Shown here: one piece after another, positions 1-11,194 of the stretch
Position numbering within the stretch: the stretch's first letter is position 1
How the letters are laid out: each line of letters begins with the position of its first letter
Assembly (NCBI GenBank): GCA_002102555.1
Contig: MCFL01000005.1
Location: forward strand, 682,001 to 746,000
Direction of reading: 5' to 3'
Source: Catenaria anguillulae PL171
Taxonomy: Eukaryota; Blastocladiomycota; Blastocladiomycetes; Blastocladiales; Catenariaceae
DNA length: 64,000 bases
The notes under the pieces: generated by a model
Databases searched by the model: none
Told to the model about the DNA's origin: nothing
What the model saw: only the letters and a program-made list of their open reading frames with translations
Program-made: the position numbers and the translations under genes

Positions 1-884
1 GCTGCCTGTTCTTTTGTGTTCTTTAGTCAAGTGCTCCAACTTGCTCATGGAACAGGGCGACACCAACGCCACCTTGCAAACCTTTGACAAGGCTCTCCAA
101 ATCACGGAATCGGATCCCGACATCTTTTACCACCGTGGTCAAGTCAAGTTTTTGCTTAATGATTTTGGCGGGTGCGTTTGTTGCACACTTGAGGGTTTGT
201 TTGTTTGTTTGTTCACTCACATCCCCGTTCCGTTTTTCTCTTCCAATAGTGCTTGCCTCGACTACCAAAAGTCGATTGATCTCGACGCAAAGTTCCCCGC
301 AGCGTACATTCAGCTTGGTGTATCCCAGTACAAGCTCGGCTCGATCCAGACGGCCATGGGCACCTTCAAGACGGCCATGTCCTTGTTCCCGGAATCCGGT
401 GACGTGTACAACTACTATGCCGAGCTCCTGCAAGATCAGGGCCGATTCCAGGAGGCAAGCGAGTACTACGACAAGGCCATTGCTCTGGCACCACACCAAC
501 CTATGGTGCGTTGATACTCTTCTCGCCTTGACTCATAAAAACATGCTCTGCTCACGACTCGCATCCTTCATTTTTCAACAGGCCTATGTCAACAAGGCCA
601 TGCTCATGTTCCAAGTGTACCAAGACCCCGAGGCTTCCGACAAGCTCCTCCGTGCAGCCCTCGAGCAAGACCCAAAGTGCGACCTCGTGTACGTGCAACT
701 GGCCAACTTCCTGTTGCCTATGGGCAAGGTGGACGAGGCCATCGAGTGCTTTGACAAGGCCGTGGCGCTGGCACGCACTTTGCCCGAGCTCGTCAACGTG
801 TTGATGGCCAAGGAGCAAGTCCTTGCGCAATACCACGTTACTCAAGTGTTGCCGCCGGCCGTGATTGCCGAAGGGTTCAAGTAA
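1..884 (+). CDS. TOM70: Mitochondrial import receptor TOM70, C-terminal part (partial)
   Basis: TPR-rich C-terminal part of the outer-membrane receptor that takes chaperone-bound preproteins for the TOM complex. Three exons are visible: 1-171, 250-505 and 582-884. The introns have GTGCGT donors and AATAG or ACAG acceptors, and reading phase is kept across both. Successive 34-residue TPR motifs appear, for example FDKALQITESDPDIFYHRGQ, then AAYIQLGVSQYKLG, and FDKAVALA near the end. The order of motifs and the short tail after the last TPR match the C-terminus of TOM70. The N-terminal membrane anchor and clamp domain lie outside the window. The gene converges on the BTB/LRR gene, with about 130 bp between stop codons. 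Another TPR co-chaperone is possible but fits less well. Confidence 0.75.
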
Positions 885-1017
885 GTTGTGCACGCCAGTG
901 TGCTCGAGTCTGTAGATTTTTGTCTTGTGCCTTTTTTTTGAGTATTCTTGTACGGCCTTGTGTCATTCTGGATCGAATTTACACATGATTAATGTATTGT
1001 TCCATCTGCAGTAGTCT

Positions 1018-3764
1018 CTACACGGTCTCGTTTCCCCGTTTCCGTGCATCCCACATCCCGCCCAACGCATTGCTCACAATCCCAGCGGTGCTCCACACCG
1101 TGACTGGATGCGTGTGCGCCTTGTCTACTGTCTTGCGCCACCACCGTAACCCGCCGCCGTTGTCGTTGCCGCCAATATCGCCCAGCACGATACACATGGG
1201 CCGACGCGTCATACTCGCCTCGATGGCCATGCACAACTCGTCGCCAGTTGTCGCCGGTGCAACCAGTCCAAGGTGCCCGGCCACCGCCAACGTCATTGCC
1301 ACCGGACCGGCGGGCACGTTGTCAAATAGCCGTTTCCACGCACTCGAATCGACGATCCCACCACCCGCCCAGCCCGCATGCTCCTTGTCCCCCGACACCT
1401 GCATCCCAATCCGGCGCATGTGCGGCCACTTGCCCAGTGCGTCCGCCAGTGCATCGACCACCGCGGAAGTGACTTGATTCCACCCAACTTGCAACACACT
1501 CAACTCCCTGTTGCATATGCTCGCGGCATGAATCAAGTCCATGAGTGTGCGCGCAACAAGCCGATTATTGGCCACATTGATATGCGTCAAATGCGGTTTC
1601 GAGTGCAAGAGCGCATGTGGCACAAGCAGAGGGCCCAGCCCGAGTCCTGGCATGTCAACAACGGAGACTTGAGAGCTCGCGGGCCAAGCATCGAGGATGG
1701 ATGCCAGCGTTGCGGGCGCAAAGTGTGCGTTGGACAGTCGCAGGTGTGGGAACGTGCTTGATCGGAGCGATTTGAGAAACGCATGCATGGATTTGGGTGT
1801 GCACGAGGAGGCCGGGAGAGGGTTGCGGTCGAGCGAAATGGAGCGGAGCCGTGGGAGCCGGCTGCTAGGATGCGCGACATGCCGTCGAGCGTGAGCGAGT
1901 TGGATATGATGAGGTGGGTGAGTGAGCAGGTGGAAGACGATTTGATCCAAGCGCACAGAGTCTCGACGACTGAGCAGGTGGTGGCGAGTGACGTGCACGA
2001 GTCCAATGTGAGATGCGTGAGTGGCCAGAGACTTGTGGGAATGGCAGAGGAGGTCGGCGGTATGGTCCAAGTCGTTCCATACCCGTAAACAAGGATCGGG
2101 TTTGGAGTACTTGCATCGTCGGCGCCAACAGAGAGCAGGTTCACGTTCAAACTGCCTGCGCCCGAGCAACCAACCGGCGTCAATCGAACACCCGAATGCG
2201 CAGACGGCGACGGCGACGCAGGCCGCTGCTGCAGGAGTCCCACATGCTCGGTCCACGGAGGCCAACATCCATTGACGAGTACCAAATGCACAGGGCGAGC
2301 CACACGTTTGGCCAACCTAGCAATCCACCGCGACTCTTCGTCACCAACGCTCATTGTCAACTCGACCGCCTCCATGTGCCGCTCGCGTCCGACAAATGGA
2401 GCTGCTTTTCGATCCGCTGGCAAAAGCCGCAGCACCATTCGCCGGATCGAGCCGGTCGAAATGTGATGGGATTCCATCGGCCAATGCACAATGTCTGGAC
2501 CATCGCTTCCCACCAGCTGGGCTAGGTGCTGGACCCACAACTGCTTTGTCTCACCACCGGCACGCTCACATCCGTCCTGTTGAGCCGCCTCCTTAAGGTC
2601 TTGCGCCACTACCATTTCAGCATGGAGCAATCCCAGCGGATCAAGTCGTCGCATGATCGCTCGAATCAAGCAGGGCGCCAACCCTCCAAAACTCACCACA
2701 AGGTAAATCCACTGGTGCCCCACAACAAGATCCAAGCACTTATCGACCAGCTTGTGCAAGTCCAAGTAATGCACGGCCGCTAGCAACTCCAGCACATACT
2801 CTGGATCCGGCAGATGCCAATTGTGCGACCCCTTTGCGAGCCAATCCACGATGGTTGCAAACACGTGTGGATCGATTGTGGGAAGTCGCCACGAGTTTGC
2901 GGATTCCGCGAATCGGTATGCTGAGGCGGACGTGAGCCAGTGCTGGAGCATGTGCGAGTTGGTGGAAAGGAGAAGCGGTTCGGGGACAATGAAGAGGGCA
3001 TTTTCCGGGCCAACGTGGATCGAGAGGTTGTTCACGGGGGCCGGTGGTGGGCGCGGTGGGATGCGTGATGCCGAGGCGATGTGTTGGTGCTGTTGGATCA
3101 GCCGTCGAGTGGATGAGAGAGCAGACAAAATCGCGGGAATGTTGTTGGGCGCGAACGGGTCCGGTAGAGGCACCGGCGCGTGAGTTGGAGTTTGACCTGG
3201 TCGTCCAGCCACAGCAATTGAGTTGTGCTTGACTGGAGTCAACGTTCCGGATTCGACACATTCAGCTGATGACAACTGCCGAAGAGACGTTTGAGACTTG
3301 CTGCCCTGCTGAACATGCACAACAGAACGCGAGTGTCGTGGCACTGCGCTTGCCCAATGCAACGAGCGAGCTCCGCCTGATTGCCCCGGCCGATCAAAGT
3401 CTTGACGAAACTGCTTGAGCGTGATGAGTCCACTCCCAGCGTTCCCATGAGCTTGGGCGCGAGTACCCGTCGGCGGGGTGATCGAGACTACTGGCAAGAG
3501 GCCGCCGCTTGACTTGTTGGTTGCATGACTTGGCGGGGACCTTATTGCACCGGCTTTCTCATTGCTTGGAAGGCGGTTCAACATGGTGAAGATACGATGA
3601 CAATGGCAGGTGCATGCTTTGCTCCCAATAATTATGGCGAAAGTAGGCGAGAAGAACGTCCGAATGGGGCTCTCCGATTTGACGCGCGTCATGTCATGAA
3701 TGGGCTCTCGGGTGGGCATTGGCGAGTGCACAGACATGGCACCTACAAGCTCGATTCCTTCCAA
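1018..3764 (-). CDS. BTB/POZ-like plus leucine-rich-repeat protein, one apparent frameshift
   Basis: Long coding region of about 915 codons read in two frames. The first frame runs from 3764 down to about 1850, the second from about 1865 to the stop at 1018. The N-terminal 200 residues look disordered. Residues about 250-350 resemble a BTB/POZ fold (NALFIVPEPLLLSTNSHML, then a helical stretch with YVLELLAAVHYLDLHKLVDK). The C-terminal 350 residues contain leucine-rich repeats such as LTHLTLDSC, LTHLIISNSL, LRSISLDRNPL and LTHINVANNRL. The LRR pattern continues across the frame change, and one added base at the CCC near 1850 joins the frames, so a missing base is likelier than two genes. BTB proteins often act as cullin-3 adaptors, but no partner can be inferred here. 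The start codon is uncertain; an internal Met about 10 codons later is also possible. Confidence 0.6.
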
Positions 3765-4215
3765 TCACACGGATTTTCACTCACAGGCCTCAATTTACAC
3801 ACGCGGTCGACTTTTCCCATGCCACATCTTCGCAGTCTAGCTTCGTTGGTGAGGATGTCGCGCCGAGGGCGGGCGTATCCAGGGCAAAGGCGGCACGCTG
3901 GCCACTTGTTCCCGCACCTAACCACTTTCTGGAATGGCTGGGACCAAAGAAACGAGCACCTGTCTCAACTCTGTGCACCATGGAGGCGGCCCGGAGTCCA
4001 GGTTAGCTTTCTCACTCGTTGAGCAGCAGTGGTGTCCTGGCTCTTGTCGCAACATGTGGCCTTGTTGACAATGGCACAAAGTCCCTTTACAAATCATGAC
4101 TGTCTTGTATTGACACGAAGCGCCAGACTCCGAACAGGTGGGTGTTGCAGCGGGCGAGGTACGAATTTGCAAAGCGGTGCGGTTTGACGTAATGATGTTT
4201 TTGAAAGGCACCTTG
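3765..4215. other. Intergenic, no gene seen
   Basis: About 450 bp between the start of the BTB/LRR gene and the end of the small four-exon gene. It holds the presumed promoter of the first and the 3' UTR of the second. The short reading frames here overlap the exons of the four-exon gene or have no family resemblance. Confidence 0.4.
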
Positions 4216-4918
4216 TCACTTGATGGGTAGCTGTTTTGGGTGGAACTGGATCCTGCGTTGGGTGTAAATTGGTGTGATGTCGGTGCGGCCAATTGGGATT
4301 CCTAATCGCTGTTGATCTTGCTGCGTTATGGTTCCAAGAATGTCGTGCAGTTGGTGGTGGTTGCAACGAGAATATCAGACACACACATATTGATTCAAAA
4401 CGGACGCGACGCGTGCGATCAGAACCTCCTGTCCACCAGCCAGCGGAGCCTCACGAGTCATGAATGCCAAGCCAAATGAAATTTTCTCATGCTTGTCAAG
4501 ATGGTTTATGAGCTTTACCTATTGACTTGCGTCAGTGTGAACGCTTGTAGCTTCTGGAACATGATTCTGTCTGACTGTGTGACAGCCACTGGATAATGCA
4601 TGAGCCACAGGTCGGTGCGGATGGGTCGAGGCCAGTGCTTGCTGCCCAACCATGCCGATTCAGTCGTCGTATGAGAGAGGTGTGAGCTATTTGCAGGGAT
4701 GATGATGGATTTCCAGCAGATTGGCTCACAGCCTGAGCGATGAGTGCATCCAACGTTGGCTGGGCGGAGGTGAAGGTTGTGCCGTTGCGCCGATCGAAGG
4801 GGCCAGGGCCGACGCCCACCAGTCCGCTGCCGGCGGCGCTAAAGCTTGGTGTATCCCTCTTGCAGGAGCATGTTGCTGCATCTCTGGCCTTATCCATGAA
4901 TTCTTCCCTTAGCTCCAC
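4216..4918 (-). CDS. Hypothetical protein, about 153 aa, four exons
   Basis: Gene model assembled from splice signals; I do not recognise the family. Exons on the minus strand are 4918-4730, 4637-4590, 4518-4387 and 4308-4216. All three introns (92, 71 and 78 nt) have GT-AG ends, lie in phase 0 and match the intron length seen elsewhere in the window. The joined frame stays open and ends at a TGA. Exon 1 is Ser/Gly-rich with SAQPTLDALIAQA at its end. Exon 2 gives WPRPIRTDLWLMHYP, exon 3 contains KLINHLDKHEKISFGLAFM and EVLIARVASVLNQY, and exon 4 is basic. It shares a 320-bp intergenic region with the divergent NoxR gene. The middle part looks like a compact helical domain, with no signal peptide or membrane segment. 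The model depends on choosing the second of two nearby AG acceptors before exon 2. Confidence 0.45.
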
Positions 4919-5239
4919 ATTGTGGACTCAATTACTCCAACCCAGCACGCACTTGGCTGCCTATCGTTCGCGTCTCATTCTGGACTCTCATATAGCTCGT
5001 CACGTTACCTCATCGACTCCAGCCCGTGCCTCTTCGGTCGTCTTCACTCGGGTTTATCCAAAGGCTATCAAGTCGTAGTCCCTGCTCTGTAACTGCTGGC
5101 ATTCTTTTGCCGTCGCCCGCCTGTGCCCGAGCAAGTCTTCTTCACTCCCAAGAGAGCGTGATTTCCGCCTGACCCGCCGCCATCCCGCCACGGCAACACA
5201 TCCTGCTTCCAACCAACCTCGAGCCGAGCCGGCGCCGCC

Positions 5240-6465
5240 ATGTCCATCAAGCAAGAGCTCTTACAGTGGGACGAGGCGGTCAAGTCGTACGAGTCTGGCG
5301 ACTACGAGGGCGCTCTGGACTTGTTCCAGCCCATTGCCGACTCGTCCAAAATCCACTTCAACATCGGAATGATCCTGCAGTCCTTGGGCAGCACGAGGAC
5401 GCGGCCGTGTCGTTTGGCAACTCGATTCAATGCGACAACTATCTGTCTGTCGCCTACTTCCAGCAGGGCGTCTCGCTCTACATCCTCCAAGACTTTGAGC
5501 AAGCGCTCACGGCCTTTGACAACTCGTTCCTCTACTTTCGCGGCACAAACGCCATCGATTACACGCAGCTCGGCCTCGACTACAAGCTCTTTTCATGCGA
5601 AGTCCTCTACAATCGCGCGCTGACGCTGTTTCAACTCGGCGACGAAAACGCTGCCCTGCAAGACCTTGGCCAAGCGTCCAAGGCCAAGCAAATCCCTGAG
5701 CACGAAATCATCAACGAAGCCATCCAATACCGCGGCGACGGATGCCAACTCTTTCAAGTACCTGCCAACCTCCTCTACAAGCCGCCAAAACAAAAACTCG
5801 CCAATGCCGCCAAAATCGACTACCTGGGCCGCTCCAAAGTGGTTGCCGCAACCGACCCAAGCGACAATTTCACGGAATTCAAGGGTGCGCGTGGTGTCCG
5901 GCAAGAACCCGAGCCGGATTTTGCACCCATCCGAACCCTCGACCGCAAAAACTCGCTCCCAGCGCAGCCGCCACGAATCGACACGGGAATGGCGCGCCGG
6001 CCGTCTGCCCCAGGTGTCATGATGTCGCCCACATCAGCCCCCGCGCGCCGCGGGTCGCCCATGGACTCTGCGCCGCGCGTCGACCGGTCGTTTCCGCAGT
6101 CGGCCACAATTGAGCGCAACGGGAAATCGTCGGGCCGCGGGCCACCGCCCATGCCGCAGCGTGTCCAGTCGCCGTATCCAGAGAGCGAGTATGGTGGCGG
6201 CACGTTTAGTCGAGCGGGGAGTATTGCAGCGGGCAAGTTGCGGGTCAAGGTGAATTTTGGGGACAAGCGCATGCTCATGCTACCTGCAGACGCCACGTTT
6301 GACGAGCTGTGTGACAAGATTGTGGAAAAGTTTGGCACGTCCAAATTTCGCGTCATGTTCAAGGATGAAGATGGCGAGTTGGTGAGCATGACGGACGATG
6401 ACGATTTCTTGCTGTGCCGGAGCATTTCCATGGATGAGAACAAGATTGAGGTATGGTGTCAGTAA
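5240..6465 (+). CDS. noxR: NADPH oxidase regulator NoxR (p67phox-like), one apparent frameshift
   Basis: Cytosolic activator of fungal NADPH oxidases, about 408 residues. The N-terminal 165 residues are p67phox-type TPRs: it begins MSIKQELLQWDEAVKSYESG, then KIHFNIGMILQSLG, then a run containing FQQGVSLYILQDFEQALTAF. A proline/serine-rich linker follows. The C-terminal 75 residues form a PB1 domain (VKVNFGDKRMLML, then FKDEDGELVSMTDDDDF, with an OPCA-like acidic motif). There is no SH3 domain, as in other fungal NoxR proteins, unlike animal p67phox. The frame changes once near 5390 at TTGGGCAGC. One extra G restores the continuous TPR sequence, so a missing base is the simplest reading. In fungi NoxR works with Nox enzymes, Rac and Bem1/Cdc24-type scaffolds in polarised growth and differentiation. 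The next gene encodes a GEF. Confidence 0.8.
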
Positions 6466-7257
6466 CCGGTCGTTTGCCGCCCAGTTGCCGTGGACAGACA
6501 AGGATTCGGGGTGTTTGATGGTTGGTTTTCATTCTACTTAGCGCTACTCTGTTTACTATGTTATCTTTTTTTCTTCCATCTTCAATCGGTTGATTTTTTT
6601 TTCGTCCTCAATATTCTCTTCTTTCTCCATATCCACCTCTGTTGACACTTGTTTCTCATCCTTGGTGACAATACCGTCGTATGTGTGGTTTCTGCGGTTT
6701 CCTTCTTGCACATTTGCCCTTCCACACTGATACTGATCCGTGCCGCCGTCCTTTTTTTTTTCCTGCCCCATTTCCCTTTGAATCGTTTTCTCTGAATGTA
6801 CATATCGTTGAATCGGCTGGCGTCTGGATCCTGTATTTATTTTCATCCAAGACAAGGCCATGCGTATAGGGAATACATAACTCGGAGGTGAAAGCCCAGA
6901 GTTGAGCACGCAACGGTCAGTTGGTCAGTGTGCCGCCAATCCGCCCGTCCTTTCACTCCACTTTGCTTCTGTGCCGCAAAGGCAAATGGCGCGAATTCAG
7001 AGTGCAACAACGTCAAGAAACATTAACGTTAAGCAAAAACACCCTTTCTGCACACTCTGGCTGGAATGAATCGAGTGCACGACTAGACCAAGAGCAATAT
7101 CCTCATTCATTGACCCCCGTCCCATCAGACTCCGCGGCCTCCGCCAGCCTCTCCCGTCTCCTGCTTGGCCGCTCTCCACTCGACGGCAAACGCTCCGACT
7201 CCAACCACCCACCACCCACCCCACCACGCTCGCTCACGCCACCTCCAATAAACGTCA
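6466..7257. other. Intergenic: NoxR 3' UTR and GEF promoter
   Basis: About 790 bp without a convincing gene. The first 350 bp are T-rich on the plus strand, which creates a Lys-rich open frame on the minus strand (6556-6909) that I do not accept. The last 150 bp before the GEF start are pyrimidine- and C-rich. Confidence 0.4.
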
Positions 7258-10200
7258 ATGAACCAACGCTTCGACCACGCGATCGACCTGGCCGCCTTTG
7301 CGGCACAGTTCCTTGGCCCCGTGGCCGAGCGCGACATTCCCATTCGTGCCATGATGCTCCTCCAGGAAGCTCAAGTGCCCTCGACCGACTTCGCCATCCA
7401 CGACAGCCGCGTCTACCTCACAGCAAAGGGACTCACCTACCTCAACTTGGCCGCTCCCAAGGCACCGTTGCCGCAGCCGCACCCACAGCTCATGGTCAAC
7501 ACTGGCGGCGGTGGCGGCGGCAGCCTGTCGCGCGGCGGCTCACCGTTGCCCTCTCCCAACGGCACCGGTAGCGGGTATCTTTCGTCCGATGACGCCCAGC
7601 GATCGCTGCAGCGCAAGCGGTCCATCAGCACGCTGCGCAAGGCCACGCTCGAGCGCCAAAAGCAGACGACGCTTGACCGATCGCCAACCAGTGGCTTGTC
7701 GCCAACGACGCCCACACAGCAGAGTTCCGGCAGCGGAAACGAGCCGCCAAAGTTTGGCGGGTTGCCGCCTGGGATGTTAGGTCCACCGCCATCCGCTCAG
7801 GAACAGCAGCAGCAGCAGTATGCCCTCAACTCGGAGCCCTTTCCCGGCACGGCTGGCGCCGGATTCACGACGGCGCCCACCGATGTCGTGCAGTATATGG
7901 ACACGCTAACGAGGACCTATCGGCAGTCCAAGGATCCGCAAGTTCGTTTTTCGCCCGTCCTGCAGTCTTTGCGTTTGAAAAATCTGACCATTGATTCCAT
8001 GGCAATTTTCGTAGGTGCTCAACGCCATGCTTCAATCCCCGGAAGCAACCCGCGTCGCCGACTTTCTCGTCACCTCCCGCACCGGCACCTTGACCCGCAA
8101 TCAACCCGCGACTTCCATTGCCACTGCCCCACCGCCCACCCTCGTCATGGACCCATACTGCCAATCCGTGTACCAATGGCTGTGTCAGCTCACTTCCACT
8201 CCGCCGACCCTTACCCGTCGCTTGCCGCGGCCTTACGCTCTGGCGACATCCTCTTCGACCTTGCGCAACACCACCTGTCGAAACCCCCACCGTCCAACTT
8301 CTTCCCGCACGACACAGCCTACTCGATCCACAAAATTATCTACTTTTTCGACTGCTGCCGACTCGTCGGCATGCCCGACACGGCCACGTTCCCGCTGACG
8401 GACCTCATGGCCGACGACGGCGACCCACGGGCACTTGTGCGCACGCTGCTCCAGTTTGATTCCGCAGCACGCAAAAAATCGGTTTTATGGGCGGAAAGTG
8501 GACAGCGATGCCGAAACCACAGCCTGGATACTTTGATGGCCCCTGGGTGGCCCCTAGGCAGGTCAATCCACATATGGAGGTGGTGCAACCTCAAATGGGC
8601 AGGTTCACGTATTTGCCTGCAGAAACGGGTGGGCGTGCAGGAGGTGCAACAGACACGTATTGCGAGGATGTAACGGACCCAGAGCGCGTGCTGGCTCGCT
8701 TCCATTGTCGGTACGTGGGGCAGGCGGGGACAGTCGGTCCGGAAGCGGCGCCAATTCGCCAACGCATGCCGCTGCGGTTCCACCACGCCTGTACGGGGCC
8801 AATGGAGCAAACCAAGACGGAAACAGAAGTCGGCTTGGGTCAGACGCGTCTGTGGGCGGATTTGCGCCACACGAGCACTCGTCGTCGTACAGGGCTGCCG
8901 CAGCGGCCCCTGCCGCGGCAGCGTCATCCACGCCTCCAACGTCTTCGTCATCAGCCGCATCGCCGTCTGCATCTGCGCTGTCCAAGCAAACCGCCATCCT
9001 CCAATCGCTCCTCGACCAAGAAGAACTCTTTCTCCAAGACTTGCAAGTTGTCGTCGACTGGATGGCCATTATGGAAACCAACTCTGGCGGCACAAGCGCC
9101 AACGGAACCCCGATCCTCACGGGCTCGGAACGTGACACGCTCTTTGGCAACACGTCCGCATTGCTCGACCTGCACACGGCGCTCGCGCCGGCCATGCACG
9201 CGGCCGTTCGTTCGCATCCGGGGGCGCCGACGGCCGCCGCGGAAGCACTGGCCGTTGCACTGCTTTCGCACGTGAGCGATCTGCTTCGCGAGTACGAGCT
9301 GCACGCGCTGAATGCGGCCAGTGTCACGGCGCTCGTTGAGACGCGCACGTCGCGTCCAATGTTGCATCACATGATGCGCGACTTTGTCTTGTGGCCAAAA
9401 GCACACGGATTGTCGCTCGAGTCGTATCTGGTCCGGCCCGGGTCGCACTTGTCTGTGTACGCGCGTAAACTCGACGAGCTCATCAGTGCAGGCGCGGATG
9501 GGCCAAACGTGCGCCGGGCCAATGATGTGGTACGTGGCATGATTAACGGGATTGAGATGAAGCGTTTGGAGGCAAACAACAATCAGCCGCCACGTGTGCC
9601 GAGCTACCTGGTCCCGATTGTGGTGGATGCTGATGAGCCCAGTTTGGAGGATGTCGGGCACGGCACGGCCACGCTTCGGCGCAACTTGCACCAGGCCGTG
9701 GACATTGCGACGCTCGAGTCGGCCACGCGCAGGTTCATTTGCCAAGGGTCTGTGTGGGAGGTTGTGCACGCTGGCGAGGTCAAGGTCCGCAGCTTGCTCT
9801 TGTTCCACGATGCCCTCATTTTGGCGAAGGAACAGCCGCCAAACAAGTTTGAAGTCCGAACCATCCTTGACTTGCGCACCGTCACGATTCGCCCCACGCG
9901 GGATCGCGCTCGCGCTGCACTCAGGCTGCGTCCTGTGGTGGCAAAGGCCGTGGCGCAGTTCAATGCGGATCCAGCTCGCGCCGTGGGCGACTTGATCGCC
10001 AAAAAGGTGCTCGACAATTCCGCCAACAACATTGCGTCATTTCTCCACAAGACGCCCAACCTCTCCCGCCGGCACGTGGGCAAGTTTATCGGGCACGTGG
10101 ATAACGAGCCTGTGGCCTACGCTTACGCCGAGTGGTACTCGCCCGTGTTTGGTCATTTGCCGTTTGAGGACGCGTTGCGACTGTACCTGTCATCACTGCG

Positions 10201-10977
10201 GCTGGGCAACGACGGACCCGCCATTGACCGCGTCTTGACGGCGTTTGCAAGGACGTATGCCAAGGTGAACCCGCAACGCTTTACAGAAGACAATGCAGCC
10301 GTCGATCTCGTGTTTGCGACTGTCCTTCTCAACGCGGACATGCACGGGCCAACCACCTTGGACGGTACACCGTCGCCGCTGGCGCTGCGCGACTTTGTCA
10401 ATGGACACCCGGGCGTGGCTGCGGGCCAAATGCAAGCGATCTATCAGTCGATCCAGGGTGAGAAGCTGGCCATGGCGTCAGACCGGTCGCACCGGGTCAG
10501 TGTCGATGTGCTCGCCATTCCAACACATTTGACGCTCAACGAGCCCTCGGAGTGGCTCAAGATTTCAATTCCGGCACCGGACCCGAACGTGACGCTGCGG
10601 TTCATTTCCGCCTCGTCGCTCAAGATTGAGCCGCCCGTGTTGGCGTTCGCAACAAGCAATTCCGGATTTGTGCGCATCACTGGCACGCAAGTCGGTCGGC
10701 ACAGGCTCTACTTTTTGTTGGGTGGATCCACGGCTGCGCATTACGATTATGTGTTGCCGCTGACGGTCATAGTTGAGCCGGGTACATGGCCCATACGTTC
10801 TCGGTCGAGTTTCCGCGCGCGAATGCGCCACCACCAGGTCAGGGGTCCGGGGATGAACCGAGGCGCTCAACATTGACATTTTCGGTGGCGTCGGATGAGC
10901 AGAGGCAGAGGTGGGTCAATTACTTGACGAATGCCATTGAGCAGCTCAAGTACTCGGCGGGGGCGGCGAGAGGGTGA
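7258..10977 (+). CDS. CH - RhoGEF (DH-PH) - Sec7 ArfGEF fusion, several frameshifts
   Basis: Single gene of about 1,215 codons that seems to combine two GTPase exchange modules. Exon 1 is 7258-7941; intron 7942-8014 is GT-TAG, phase 0; the rest is one exon. Domains by approximate residue: disordered 60-220; calponin-homology-like 276-383 (VYQWLCQL, ALRSGDILFDLAQHHL, YSIHKIIYFFDCCRLVGMPD); Ser/Ala linker; DH 553-763 (LLDQEELFLQDLQVVVDWM, LESYLVRPGSHLSVYARKL); PH about 773-873 (KVRSLLLFHDALILAKEQ); Sec7 about 873-1050 (FEDALRLYLSSLRL, LLNADMHGP); a C-terminal part ending in a PH-like helix (QRQRWVNYLTNAIEQL). The CH-DH-PH order recalls Cdc24. The frame shifts near 8200, 8475, 8715 and 10785, each consistent with one missing base. 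The Sec7 catalytic Glu position appears to be Asp. DH to Sec7 lie in one unbroken frame (8660-10785), so the fusion is not an artefact of joining frames. Confidence 0.7.
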
Positions 10978-11194
10978 GCGAAGGGAGTTGACGGTAGTCC
11001 ATGTGTACATTATTGTCATGATTCCATTGTTTGGTCCACTAGACACTAAATATCACCTTGTTCCTCATCGCTCTGTCCTTGATTGAGTCGCGTCCGCACT
11101 TGACGGCATTCCATGGCTGAACCATTATGATGAGAAAGTTGTTACCCCATGAACTAGACTGAGCTTTCAACTACGAGCAATTGACTGATCCATC

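Noticed and set aside
3918-4292. 124-codon minus-strand open frame
   Set aside because: Overlaps the last exon of the four-exon gene in another frame; the spliced model explains the coding signal better.
6556-6909. 117-codon Lys/Glu-rich minus-strand frame
   Set aside because: Comes from T/C-rich 3' UTR sequence of NoxR; low complexity, no family resemblance.
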